From the NCBI RefSeq assembly GCF_010723575.1, contig NZ_BLKZ01000001.1:186001-250000 (forward strand): a DNA stretch of 64,000 nucleotides. The letters are read 5' to 3'. The stretch comes from Mycobacterium bourgelatii. Lineage in GTDB: Bacteria > Actinomycetota > Actinomycetes > Mycobacteriales > Mycobacteriaceae. The translations under genes and the position numbers were made by a program. Positions 18,202 to 26,823 of the stretch are shown one piece after another (position 1 is the stretch's first letter; each line of letters opens with the position of its first letter). Under the pieces are notes generated by a model. That model was not told the DNA's origin. It did no database searches and saw nothing but the letters and a program-made list of their open reading frames with translations.

Positions 18202-18311
18202 AAAGGGGCACTTGCTTGACACCGGTGCAACGGCGAAAAGGGTGCGCAATTGTCCAGCGGAATTGCGTTCTCTGAAGCGCTGGCAGGGATTTCGATCACA
18301 TCTGCGGCGGG

Positions 18312-19574
18312 TCAGCGACTGAACAGCTCCACCAGTTGGACTTGCAGCTCGCCGACCACGCCGCCGAGAACCGCACCAACCGCGATCATCAGCGGTTCGT
18401 CGTCCTTGAAGATTGGCCGGAGAATCGATTCATATTCCTCGTTGGTGAGCTGGCTCATTTTCTCGACGATGGTCTGCTCCAAAGCAAGCGCATTAGAGGC
18501 ATATTCCTTCGCTTCGAGCAACGTGGTCGGTAAGCGCTCGAGAACCATCTCGACGACACCGTCTTTGATTTCGCGGTAGCGCTGGGTGCCGACGGCGAGC
18601 ATCACCAGGCGGCGCGCGACACCGGTCTGCGCATCGATCGCCTCGTCGACTTCCTTGGCGACGAGCGCGAAAAGCTTGTCCGAGCCCGGGCCCTTGAGGA
18701 TTCCGTCGAGCAGGATGTCGGGTGCGAACAAGTCGTCGGCCAGGATCTTGGCGTAGTCGCGGGTGATCTTTTCGCGCTGGGCGTGCAATAGACCTTGAAA
18801 GTGAACCAGGCCGAAGACCTTCTTTTCGTGTATCGGCCGGAACAACATATTGAGCGCGATGTAGTCACTGATGAAGCCGACGGTGAAGCCGAAGGCCGGC
18901 ATGATCCACGGATTCTTGAACAGCGCCCACGCGACCATCTGGACCAGCCCGATACCCAGCCCGAAATAGATTCCGCTGCGTCGCACGAAAGTCATCGCGT
19001 CGGTGGTCACGCCGCGCATCAGTTTGATGAGCTTGTCCTTGTTGCGCACCAGAGTCGTGACCGCGAGAAACTGCAGATCGATATACCGGCTCAGATCCGC
19101 CTTCATCTCCTTGAGCAGGTTTTCGGTGATCTTGGGGACCTGAGAGTGGATGCGGTCCTGGACCGTTTTGCGGGCGGCCTGCGGCAGCGAATCCCAGAGC
19201 CCGGGCCGGATTTGCTCGGCGAGGTCGCGCGAGATCTCGTCGACCGCCTGGGACAGCGGTTCTCGAAGCGTGTCCACCGCCTCGCCGGTGTCGATGCGGT
19301 CCAGGATTTCTTCGGGTTTGAGCAGGTTCGCCGTTACCAGTTCGATGGTTTTGGATCCGACCTTCCCGGCGCGCCGGGGCACGATTCCCTGCCAGCCGAT
19401 CGGTCCGATGCCCTTGAATTCCTGTGGCCGGTAGATCATCTCCAAGGCGACGATCTTGGTGCTCCACCCGACGAAGGCCGCGATCAGCGGCATCGACAGG
19501 TAGATGTACCAGTTGATCGAGAAGTCGTGTCGGATCTCGGTCCACGACTGCAACGCGACCACGGCTGTGGTCAT
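18312..19574 (-). CDS. DUF445 family membrane protein
   Basis: 420 residues. DUF445 proteins are widespread bacterial membrane proteins with no established biochemical role. The family's internal duplication is visible: 'STKIVALEMIYRP' near residue 40 and 'ISDYIALNMLFRP' near 235, each next to a hydrophobic segment. Another hydrophobic stretch (LMIAVGAVLGGVVGELQVQL) is at the C-terminus. Between them are long amphipathic helical regions. The ATG overlaps the stop of the Abi-alpha gene by 4 bp (ATGA), so the two are almost certainly translated together. Confidence 0.85.
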   Translation of the reverse strand: MTTAVVALQSWTEIRHDFSINWYIYLSMPLIAAFVGWSTKIVALEMIYRPQEFKGIGPIGWQGIVPRRAGKVGSKTIELVTANLLKPEEILDRIDTGEAVDTLREPLSQAVDEISRDLAEQIRPGLWDSLPQAARKTVQDRIHSQVPKITENLLKEMKADLSRYIDLQFLAVTTLVRNKDKLIKLMRGVTTDAMTFVRRSGIYFGLGIGLVQMVAWALFKNPWIMPAFGFTVGFISDYIALNMLFRPIHEKKVFGLVHFQGLLHAQREKITRDYAKILADDLFAPDILLDGILKGPGSDKLFALVAKEVDEAIDAQTGVARRLVMLAVGTQRYREIKDGVVEMVLERLPTTLLEAKEYASNALALEQTIVEKMSQLTNEEYESILRPIFKDDEPLMIAVGAVLGGVVGELQVQLVELFSR

Positions 19575-20245
19575 GGCCGCCCCTCTTGTTGGTTGGTGGC
19601 TTCCCAGAGCGCGTGGCCCAGCGGCGACAACCTCAGGGTGAGCTTTTCGACCTTTGCGGCCAGCGGCCCGTGGGAGGCGTCGGCGATGGCACGCAACACT
19701 TGCGACTCGGCAAGCAGGATCTCGTAGTCGTCCTTCAAGTCCGGGTCTTCGGGTCCGATTTCGACGAGTCCGAGTGAGAGCAGATGGCTGACGTACGTCG
19801 GGACCATCTGGGGGAGCGCGACGTTGGCGTTGCGGCCGACGAGTGCGGCGTTCTCAAGCACGGCCCGTCCGAGTGTTCGACGGCGGGTCCAGTCGTAGAC
19901 ATTCACCGCCACCGACGTCGAGCCATCAGACAGAGCGCCGATGATCCGAGCTTCGTCGGCGACCAGTTGATCGAGGATGTGGTGGTAGAGCTCCTCCTGG
20001 CTGCTCTTGGTGCTCTGATCCAGTGCCCGGTTCAGCAGCGCACGCATCTTGGCGTTGAGCGAATCCGGCGGAAGGGTCTTATCGGATGCGGGTGCCTGTG
20101 TGGCCGGGATGGAGCGGGACTCCCCGGTCTCGCCCTCCAACAACGCCAGCAACTGTTCCTGGGTGCGAAGCGTGGTACGAATCCAAAACTGCGCCAGGCC
20201 CGAGGCGAGACCCAGCCACCCACGCGGACTCAGAAAGTTCTCCAC
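19571..20245 (-). CDS. Abi-alpha (DUF4393) family protein
   Basis: About 224 residues from a GTG at 20245 (VENFLSPRGWLGLAS); a longer reading to 20362 adds 39 residues without family character. The region 'LLNRALDQST...EELYHHILDQLVADEARIIGALSDGS' followed by 'MVPTYVSHLLSLGLVEIGP' and 'YEILLAESQVLRAI' is the pattern of Abi-alpha/DUF4393 proteins, some of which are linked to abortive infection of phages. It lacks a signal peptide. The 4-bp ATGA overlap with the DUF445 gene means translational coupling, so a joint function at the membrane is likely. Whether this pair acts in phage defence is unknown. It lies 128 bp downstream of the EmbR-like gene on the same strand. Confidence 0.75.
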   Translation of the reverse strand: MENFLSPRGWLGLASGLAQFWIRTTLRTQEQLLALLEGETGESRSIPATQAPASDKTLPPDSLNAKMRALLNRALDQSTKSSQEELYHHILDQLVADEARIIGALSDGSTSVAVNVYDWTRRRTLGRAVLENAALVGRNANVALPQMVPTYVSHLLSLGLVEIGPEDPDLKDDYEILLAESQVLRAIADASHGPLAAKVEKLTLRLSPLGHALWEATNQQEGRP

Positions 20246-20373
20246 GGATGCACCGTATAGGTTCGGGTGAGGTCGGTCACAGAGCGCCACTGAGAAAATC
20301 GGAGCGGCCAGCTCTCTCGGGGACCAACAAAATGCGCGCGATTTGATCGTGAGTCGGCGCACACATGTGGGGG

Positions 20374-21549
20374 CTACGTCTGCGTGGCTTGCGAAGTGTC
20401 TTGCTCGGAACCGCTGGCGGTAGGGGCGCTGGCTTCAAGGGTGAGTTCGTATGTGCCGATGCGGATGGTGTCGTTGGCGTTGAGGGTGGCGCTGGTGTCG
20501 ATTCGTTCTCCGTGGAGGTAGATGCCGTTGGCTGAGTGCAGATCGGTGATGACGACACGCGAACCGGTCTTGACGATGACGGCGTGGTTGCGGCTGACTT
20601 TGACATCGTCGAGAACGATGTCGTTGTCGCTACTTCGCCCGATGCGGGTGAGCACGCTGATCAGCGGGTACAGCCGGCCTTGAGGGTCGCGCAACGCGAT
20701 CGAGCCAGCTCGACCGGAGCCCTGGGTCCCGGTCCCCGAGGCCAAGGTGTCTTCAGCGACCGTGCGTGCGGCCTGGTACACGTCGAGAGGTTGCTGGCGA
20801 AGGATTTGCTCGTGCAGCCCGCGCAGGGTGGGGCCAGGGTCGATGCCCAGATCGTCGGCCAGAGTGGTTTTCAGTCGTCGGTAAGCGTCGAGGGCATCAG
20901 ATTGACGCTCGGTCACGTAGTAGGCGGTAATCAACTGCGCCCATAACGGCTCACGGTAGCGGTGAACGCTGATGAGTTCTTCCAACTCCGCGATAACGGA
21001 ATAGGTTCGCCCGCAGGCGATTTCGGCCTGAGCGTAGGCGGTGTGGACATTGAGCTTGTCTTCGACCAACGGACTCGCGTAGGCGTTGACGAAGCTGAAG
21101 TCGCGCAGATCATCGAGCACCGGGCCGCGCCACTGTGCCAGCGCGGCACTCAAGTGGCGGCTGGCGAGCTCGAAACGCCCGGCCGCCGCGGCGGAGAACC
21201 CGGCATCTTTCTCCGCGGCGAAACGCCCCACATCGCAGTGTTCGTCGCTGACCGACAGCCGATACCCGTGGGCCACGTTGACCAGCACCGGACGCGGATC
21301 GATGCCGGCTCTGGTCAGCACACGACGCAGGTTGGAAATGTAGGAGTGCAACGTGGCCCGCGCACCCGCCGGTGGCGATTGCTCCCAGGCGGCGTCGATC
21401 AAGGTGTCCATGCCTACCGTGGTATTGCGTCTGAGAACCAAGACCGCCAACACCGCGCGTTGCTTGGGAGTCCCCAGCGCGATCGTGGTGTCACCCACGC
21501 GCATCTCTAGCGTGCCCAGCACACCGAACCCAAGGCTCTGTGCCGTCAT
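20374..21549 (-). CDS. EmbR-like SARP transcription regulator with FHA domain
   Basis: 391 residues from the ATG at 21549, with GGAAGGAAG upstream; a longer frame to 21669 is excluded by that ribosome site. Three-part architecture as in EmbR (Rv1267c, 388 residues): winged-helix DNA-binding domain ('GTPKQRAVLAVLVLRRN', 'LHSYISNLRRVL', 'GYRLSV'), bacterial transcriptional activation (BTAD) helical repeats ('ASRHLSAALAQWRGPVLDDLRDF', 'TERQSDALDAYRRLKTTLADDLG'), and a C-terminal FHA domain with the phosphothreonine-binding residues GRSSDND, VSRNHA and SANG. It should respond to a Ser/Thr kinase, as EmbR responds to PknH. It is similar to EmbR throughout but in a different place, so probably a paralogue. 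Targets are unknown; a SARP-like repeat lies 3.8 kb away at 25345. Confidence 0.92.
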   Translation of the reverse strand: MTAQSLGFGVLGTLEMRVGDTTIALGTPKQRAVLAVLVLRRNTTVGMDTLIDAAWEQSPPAGARATLHSYISNLRRVLTRAGIDPRPVLVNVAHGYRLSVSDEHCDVGRFAAEKDAGFSAAAAGRFELASRHLSAALAQWRGPVLDDLRDFSFVNAYASPLVEDKLNVHTAYAQAEIACGRTYSVIAELEELISVHRYREPLWAQLITAYYVTERQSDALDAYRRLKTTLADDLGIDPGPTLRGLHEQILRQQPLDVYQAARTVAEDTLASGTGTQGSGRAGSIALRDPQGRLYPLISVLTRIGRSSDNDIVLDDVKVSRNHAVIVKTGSRVVITDLHSANGIYLHGERIDTSATLNANDTIRIGTYELTLEASAPTASGSEQDTSQATQT

Positions 21550-21973
21550 CGCTTCCTTCCAGTTCGAGGAACAGCCAACCTCGTTGGTGCCGCAGCCTAG
21601 GGGCTTGAGGAACTCCGTCGCGGTGCGCAGAGACCGCACAACGAAAGGGCCCCAGGACCGCCGCGTCAAGTATTCATCGAGGACTAATTGACGATCAATT
21701 GAGTCTGTGGCGGAATTCTGTCACGCAGCCCGTCGTGCTTCATGGCACCGCTTGGTCGCTACTGGTTGGGGTTTACCTGCGTCCATTCGAATCGGCGTTT
21801 GCCAGTCGCGCCCAACGCGGAACCGACAGTGTCCGCTTGGTGTTCGAGCTGCCATTGCGTAAAACGTTGCCGCCATTGGGATTTCAGCGCGCCCGCGGCT
21901 GGTTCGACCTGCCCTTAGGCATGGTCGATTTGCGACATGTGCCCGGACGGAGACTGGCAGCCGTGGCTTCGAT
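21550..21973. other. Intergenic region upstream of the EmbR-like gene
   Basis: 424 bp between the PE_PGRS 3' end and the EmbR-like start. It holds the inverted repeat at 21682-21705 and presumably the regulator's promoter. Frames that cross it have no family features and run into PGRS sequence; no gene is supported. Confidence 0.5.
21682..21705. promoter_or_regulatory. Imperfect inverted repeat upstream of the EmbR-like gene
   Basis: AATTGA and TCAATT flank a 3-bp centre; outside them GACT and AGTC continue the symmetry if one G on the right is looped out. It is 133 bp upstream of the EmbR-like start. A possible operator; no known consensus was recognised. Confidence 0.35.
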
Positions 21974-23368
21974 TCAGGGTGTGAGCCCGGGCTTTCCATT
22001 AGGGCCAAAGAAGATGTATGCGCCAAAGCCGCCGGGGCCGCCGACACCATTGATGGTTCCGATGCCGCCGTTGCCGCCGGCGCCGCCGATGCCAAACAGG
22101 AGTCCGCCGTAACCGCCCTGGCTGCCGTTACCTCCCTGGGCCAACCCGACTGCGCCGTAACCGTTGCCGCCGGTGCCGCCAAGGCCGAACAAGAGGCCGC
22201 CGAGGCCGCCGAGGCCGCCCGTCCCGCCGCGGCCACCGGCGATCGCTGCGCCACCGTCGCCGCCGGCCCCGCCGATGCCGAATAAGGCGCCGGCAGCTTC
22301 GTAATTGCCGGCGCCCCAGCTGAAGAAGTAACCATTGACGCCGCCCTGACCGCCGGCGCCGCCAGTACCGCCGGCCGTCATGGCCGCACCGCCAGTCCCG
22401 CCGTGGCCGCCGATGCCAAATAGGTAGCCGCCGCCGTTGCCGCCCTGACCGCCCTGGCCCCCGATGTTGGTGGCGCCAAACGCGGCTCCGCCGGCGCCTC
22501 CGTCGGCACCGATTCCGACCATGCCGAAGAGGATGTTGCCGCTGCCGCCGGTTCCGCCGACGCCGGCGACCCCGCCCGCAGGGGTCATCCCACCGGCGCC
22601 GCCGGCGCCGCCTTGGCCGTAAAGCAAGCCGTAGCCATCGCCACCCCAGCCGCCCCAGCCGGCCACGAACCCCACGCCGCCCTCCCCGCCGGCGCCGCCG
22701 TTGCCGATCAGGAATCCGCCCCTACCGCCGAAGCCGCCGTCCCCGGCGACGCCAGCGAGGCTGATTCCGCCCGTACCGCCGCTGCCGCCGTTGCCGAAAA
22801 GCCCGACGGCACTGCCGCCGTTGCCGCCGGAGCCCGCAAGGCCGGCGCCAATAGCGTTCCCACCGACTCCGCCGGCGCCACCGTTGCCATACAGGAACCC
22901 GCCGCTCCCGCCGTTACCGCCGTCTTGGCCGGGCCCACCGGAGCCGCCGGCGCCGCCATTGCCCCACAACAACCCACCGTTTTGGCCGTCGGCGCCGGTT
23001 CCCGGGGTGCCGTTGGCTCCGTCGCCGATCAAGGGACGTCCCAACAGTGCCTGGAAGATCCCGTTCACCTGGTCGAGGGGAGTGGTGTTTGCGGCCTCCG
23101 CGGCGGCGTAGGAGAAGGCGCCGGTGTTTAGCTGCTGGACAAACTCCGCGTGAAATTGCGCTGCCTGAGCGCTGATGGCCTGATAGGCCTGCGCGTGGGC
23201 GCTGAACAACGATGCGATCGCCGCCGACACCTCGTCAGCGCCCGCCGCCAACAGCGCGGTCGTGGGGCCGGACACCGCGGCGTTGGCCGCGCCGATCGTC
23301 GAACCCAAGTTGCCCAGATTCGTCGCCGCAGCAGCGATCATCTCCGGCGCCGCAATCACACCCGCCAT
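21974..23368 (-). CDS. PE_PGRS family protein
   Basis: 464 residues from the ATG at 23368, chosen over a GTG at 23371 because AGGAGA is at better distance. PE domain at 1-100 ([36 protein letters not shown]), GRPLI linker ([16 protein letters not shown]), then Gly-rich repeats that differ from the other two PE_PGRS proteins by containing aromatic units such as [16 protein letters not shown] and LLFGIGG, and ending '[15 protein letters not shown]'. Likely an ESX-5 substrate at the cell surface. Its start faces the IS110 leader region. Confidence 0.92.
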   Translation of the reverse strand: MAGVIAAPEMIAAAATNLGNLGSTIGAANAAVSGPTTALLAAGADEVSAAIASLFSAHAQAYQAISAQAAQFHAEFVQQLNTGAFSYAAAEAANTTPLDQVNGIFQALLGRPLIGDGANGTPGTGADGQNGGLLWGNGGAGGSGGPGQDGGNGGSGGFLYGNGGAGGVGGNAIGAGLAGSGGNGGSAVGLFGNGGSGGTGGISLAGVAGDGGFGGRGGFLIGNGGAGGEGGVGFVAGWGGWGGDGYGLLYGQGGAGGAGGMTPAGGVAGVGGTGGSGNILFGMVGIGADGGAGGAAFGATNIGGQGGQGGNGGGYLFGIGGHGGTGGAAMTAGGTGGAGGQGGVNGYFFSWGAGNYEAAGALFGIGGAGGDGGAAIAGGRGGTGGLGGLGGLLFGLGGTGGNGYGAVGLAQGGNGSQGGYGGLLFGIGGAGGNGGIGTINGVGGPGGFGAYIFFGPNGKPGLTP

Positions 23369-23728
23369 CACGTTCTCCTAATCGTTTAGTAGGGGTTGGT
23401 TACTGGTCGTGTAGGCCAGGGCCATTCCTGTGTGGTCTGCCGTTGGGTGATGCCTGGGAGCTCCCGGCGTATGACGCCTTATGAGAGAGCGGCGCGCCTG
23501 ACGGCAGATCATGGCTTTCGGTGGTGGGATGCCGTTGCTCGAGCCCGCCACAGGGTCGACCTCCCGGCTAACGATCCCGAGCTTCGAGCTCTTCGAAAGA
23601 ACGAGGCCCTGTGGTGTGCTGGAGTCACGGACGGCTAGTGAGATGACGGACCTTCGAGTCCTGCGATTAGGGCGCCGCGTGACCCCATCAAGGCTCGTGA
23701 CCGGTTGAGTGATCGAAGGAGCGGTAAT
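23369..23728 (+). other. Region upstream of the IS110 transposase remnant; possible IS110 left end
   Basis: 360 bp without a convincing gene. IS110-type elements carry a non-coding left end of this size before the transposase; the outer boundary of the element could not be found because these elements lack terminal inverted repeats. The first part must also contain the PE_PGRS promoter on the minus strand. A candidate structured RNA lies at 23495-23620. Confidence 0.4.
23495..23620 (+). ncRNA. Candidate IS110 bridge RNA
   Basis: Three hairpins can be drawn by hand: ACGGCA (23501-23506) with TGCCGT (23531-23536); CCACAGGG (23549-23556) with CCCTGTGG (23608-23615); and, inside the latter, TTCGA (23584-23588) with TCGAA (23594-23598). 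Bridge RNAs of IS110 elements come from the non-coding left end upstream of the transposase and fold into hairpins with two internal loops that pair with target and donor DNA. Position and structure fit, but loop pairing to element ends was not shown, and the limits are arbitrary. Confidence 0.3.
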
Positions 23729-24958
23729 TTGGAACTTTTTTGCGGAATCGACTGGGCCACATCGCATCACGATGTCGCCGTGGTAGACGCCGACGGTCGC
23801 GTGGTGGCCCGCGGGAGGGTCGATAACGACGCGGCGGCTTTGCACAGTTGTTGACCCTGTTGGCCGAGGTCGGCGACAGCGCCGAGCATCCGATCCCGGT
23901 GGGGATCGAAACCGACCGCGGGCTGTGGGTAGGCGCGTTGCGCGAAACCGGCCGGGCGATATATCCGATCAATCCGTTGGCGGCCTCGCGGTATCGGGCG
24001 CGGTATGCACTCTCGGGCGCCAAATCCGATGCCACCGACGCAGTGCTGTTGGCCAACATCATCCGCACCGACCCCGACGCCCACCGCCGGCTGCCCTCGA
24101 CACCGAGCTGACCCAGGCTATCCGGGTACTGGCGCGCGCCCAGCAGGACGCCGTGTGGGCACGTCAGCAGATCGGCAACCAGATCCGCGATCTGCTCAAA
24201 GACTTCTACCCGGCCGCGCTGGCGGCCTTCGCAGACCTGCCCAGCGGAGGGCTGGCCCGCGCCGACGCGCGCACCATCCTGGCGGCCGCGCCAACCCCCA
24301 CGCAGGCTGCAAAACTGACCCCGGCGCGGCTGCGCCGGTTGCTGGTCAAAGCCGGCCGCCGCCGTGACCTCGACCGTGACGTCGAGCGGCTGCGCAGCGT
24401 GTTCACCGACACCTACCTGCACCAACCACCCATGGTGGAAAACGCGATGGGCATCCAGCTGGCCGCGCTGCTGCGCCAGTTCGAGGCCGCGAGCGCGGCC
24501 GGCGATGACCTGGCCGAGGCGGCGATCGCCCATTTTGAACAGCACCCGGACGCCGCGATCATCACCAGCTTCCCTGGCCTGGGGAATCTGACTGGCGCCC
24601 GGGTGCTCGCCGAGATCGGCGACGACCGCGCCCGCTTCGCTGATGCCCGCGGGTTGAAAGCCTTCGCTGGATCGGCCCCTATCACCCGCGCCAGCGGAAA
24701 GAAAACGTTGTGACACATCGGCATATCAAAAACCGGCGCCTGGCCGCGGTCGGCTCGATCTGGGCGTTGGCATCGTTGCGCGGTTCCCCGGGTGCCCGTC
24801 GCCACTTCGATGCCCGCCGCGCCGCAGGAGACTGGAACCGCCAAGCCCAACGACACCTGTTCAACAAGTTCCTCGGCCAACTCCACCACTGCCTGCAAAC
24901 TGGCCAACGGTACAACGAACATCAGGCGTTTCCACCCCCTCTCACACTCGCGGCTTGA
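23729..24958 (+). pseudogene. IS110-family transposase, broken by three frameshifts
   Basis: Starting at TTG 23729 (LELFCGIDWATSHHDVAVVD) the product reads as an IS110 DEDD transposase: first Asp in GIDWA, Glu in IETDRGLW, the Asp pair in GAKSDATDAVLLA, and the C-terminal Transposase_20 domain with FPGLGNLTGARVLAEIGD and GSAPITRASGKK, ending near 24958. The frame shifts at about 23838-23840, 24099 and 24709. At each place, adding one G to a short G run (GCGGCGGCT, TCGAC, TTGTG) restores the expected reading. About 400 residues would be the intact length. It is non-functional as sequenced; the uniform type of error also allows a sequencing-error explanation. Confidence 0.88.
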
Positions 24959-25060
24959 CTTCTAACTTCGTGAGATGTCTCTCGAATTCGATCTGGACCG
25001 GCCAGAGCTCGTCGTCACCGCGCTGGTCGCAGACCGCCCCGCCGAAGACTGATGTCTTCA

Positions 25061-25114
25061 CGGCCTTTGTCGGTCCTTGTCGGTCCTTGTGCCGGTCCTT
25101 GTTTCGGTCGTTGC
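25061..25114 (+). repeat. Short direct repeats of CGGTCCTTGT
   Basis: Copies begin at 25061 (CGGCCTTTGT, degenerate), 25071, 25081, 25093 and 25105 (CGGTCGTTGC, degenerate), with 10- or 12-bp periods. Role unknown; polymerase slippage or a multi-site binding region are both possible. Confidence 0.6.
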
Positions 25115-25344
25115 GACAGAAGCCAGGGTCGGGAGGAATTGGCCTGTGGTGGCCATACCGACGCATTTGTCGCAACTCCTTACCGAAGACAAGAAAGCCG
25201 ATCAGAAAAATAAATCGTTCCCAAGAAACGTCACATTGAAACCTGTGAACGACCATAGCCGTACCTGTGCGGAGCATAAGAACCCCTGCGCACCGCGCTT
25301 TCTTTGGCTAGCAACACCGTTCGATCCACGAGGCGGGGAGCGCG

Positions 25345-25397
25345 TTGAGGATCTATTGAGCATTTATTGAGGATTTATCGAGTGGGCTGAGTAAAAT
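25345..25397 (+). promoter_or_regulatory. SARP-type operator and -10 element (four 11-bp direct repeats)
   Basis: TTGAG, TTGAG, TTGAG and TCGAG begin at 25345, 25356, 25367 and 25378, exactly 11 bp apart (units TTGAGGATCTA, TTGAGCATTTA, TTGAGGATTTA, TCGAGTGGGCT). A TAAAAT -10-like hexamer follows at 25392-25397, 7 bp after the last heptamer TCGAGTG. SARP regulators bind direct repeats of TCGAG-like heptamers spaced 11 bp, with the last copy about 8 bp before the -10. Transcription would go rightward, towards the 3' end of the MHS gene and antisense to it, starting about 25404. The EmbR-like SARP at 20374-21549 is a natural candidate binder; that link is inference. Confidence 0.5.
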
Positions 25398-25509
25398 GCA
25401 TTTGTCGACTGCCATGCGGCGATATGACGGTTCATGCCTATCTATGGAAAACCGTCATTACTCGCAAGAGCCGATCCAAGAAGTCCCTAATTCGGACGCA
25501 CGGTAGGGG

Positions 25510-26823
25510 TCATCGCGACGCGTATTCCGCTTCGCCGGCCATGGATGTCCCCGTGGTTTCCGGCAGTCGGTAGATGCAGACCAGACTCACCAGCACCAGG
25601 GTGGCCAGCATGACTCCAATGGCCCAGCTGCCGTAGCGGCTGAGTAGTGGCCCGGCGATTATCGGTGGCAGTGCGCCACCGACGATCCCAGCGACGTTGA
25701 GCGCCAACCCAGCGCCGGTGTAGCGATGCCGCGTGTCGAACAGTTCGGGCACGAATGCCGTCATCGGCGCGTAGGCGAAACCCGCGACCGCGTAGATGCC
25801 GACGATCGCCAACGCAAACAGCACCGGACTACCGGTGTCGATCAAGGGAAGTATCGCAAAAGACCATGGCAGGCCGAACGCCCAGCCGGTCAGCATGACC
25901 GGGCGGCGGCCAATGTGGTCACTCTTGTTGGCCGCGTAGGCGACAACGGCCGTCCACGCCAACCCGCCCAGCAGACCTGCGGTCAGAACAACATTCGGCG
26001 AAAGTCCGAGATGATTGCGGCCATAGCTGGTCAGGTAGGTGCCGCCCATGAACACAAAGGCGTAGACGCCCACGAAGCTGCCTGCAGCCAGAGCCACCTT
26101 GCCCGACTGTCGTCGGAGCACGTCGGCAATCGGAGCCCTGGCGGGCCCGGCGCTTGCCAATTGTGTTGTGAATACCGGTGTTTCGCCGATGTTGAGACGG
26201 ACATAGAGCGCTATGGCTATCAGCAGCGCGCTCAACAAGAAGGGAACCCGCCACCCCCATTGCAGGAACGCGGCACTGGTGCCGCCGATGGTCATCTCGA
26301 CAAGCAGAAACGTCAAACTCGTCAGCACCAACGCAATTCCGACGCCAAGCGGGGTGAACATGCCGTACCACCCCCGCCGGTTCGGCGGCGCATATTCCGT
26401 ACCCAGCAATGCCGATCCGGCCCATTCGCCACCGACCGCGAACCCTTGCAGCAGTCGCAGGACGAGCACGAGCAACGGTGCCGCCACGCCGATAGTCGCG
26501 GCGCTCGGCGTCAAACCGACCGCCACCGTGGACAATCCCATGATCAGCAATGTCGCGACCAGAGTCGTCTTGCGGCCGATGCGGTCACCGAAATGGCCGA
26601 AGACGGCTCCGCCCAGCGGGCGGGAGACGAACGCCGCGGCAAAGGTTCCCATTGCGGCGATCGTTGCCAACGTGGGGTTCAGGTCCGGAAAGAACACCGT
26701 GGGAAACACCAGTGCCGCGGCCGTGCCGTAGATGTAGAAATCGTAGAACTCGACGGTGGTGCCGACCGTGCACGCGATTGCGACGCGCCTCAAGCGTTGG
26801 GGCGCAACGTTCGTACTACTCAC
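25510..26823 (-). CDS. MFS transporter, metabolite:H+ symporter (MHS) family
   Basis: 437 residues, about twelve membrane helices. The start region 'VAIACTVGTTVEFYDFYIYG' is the MHS signature of the first helix; the cytoplasmic loop motif GHFGDRIGRK follows helix 2, and 'LLQGFAVGGEWAGSALLGTEY' is helix 4. The family includes transporters for shikimate, alpha-ketoglutarate, proline/betaine and citrate; the substrate here cannot be told. The GTG start overlaps the stop of the Hsp70-like gene by 8 bp, which implies translation coupling with that surface-protein operon. Confidence 0.9.
   Translation of the reverse strand: MSSTNVAPQRLRRVAIACTVGTTVEFYDFYIYGTAAALVFPTVFFPDLNPTLATIAAMGTFAAAFVSRPLGGAVFGHFGDRIGRKTTLVATLLIMGLSTVAVGLTPSAATIGVAAPLLVLVLRLLQGFAVGGEWAGSALLGTEYAPPNRRGWYGMFTPLGVGIALVLTSLTFLLVEMTIGGTSAAFLQWGWRVPFLLSALLIAIALYVRLNIGETPVFTTQLASAGPARAPIADVLRRQSGKVALAAGSFVGVYAFVFMGGTYLTSYGRNHLGLSPNVVLTAGLLGGLAWTAVVAYAANKSDHIGRRPVMLTGWAFGLPWSFAILPLIDTGSPVLFALAIVGIYAVAGFAYAPMTAFVPELFDTRHRYTGAGLALNVAGIVGGALPPIIAGPLLSRYGSWAIGVMLATLVLVSLVCIYRLPETTGTSMAGEAEYASR

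Larger units (their letters stand above)
24959..25509. other. AT-richer intergenic region with two direct-repeat sets
   Basis: 551 bp between the IS110 remnant and the 3' end of the MHS transporter gene, visibly less GC-rich than its surroundings. It holds the CGGTCCTTGT repeats (25061-25114) and the 11-bp repeat promoter-like element (25345-25397). A 30-codon frame from ATG 25414 to the stop at 25506 follows that element (MRRYDGSCLSMENRH...), but it has no known similarity and is not called as a gene. Longer frames here have no family features. Confidence 0.5.
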
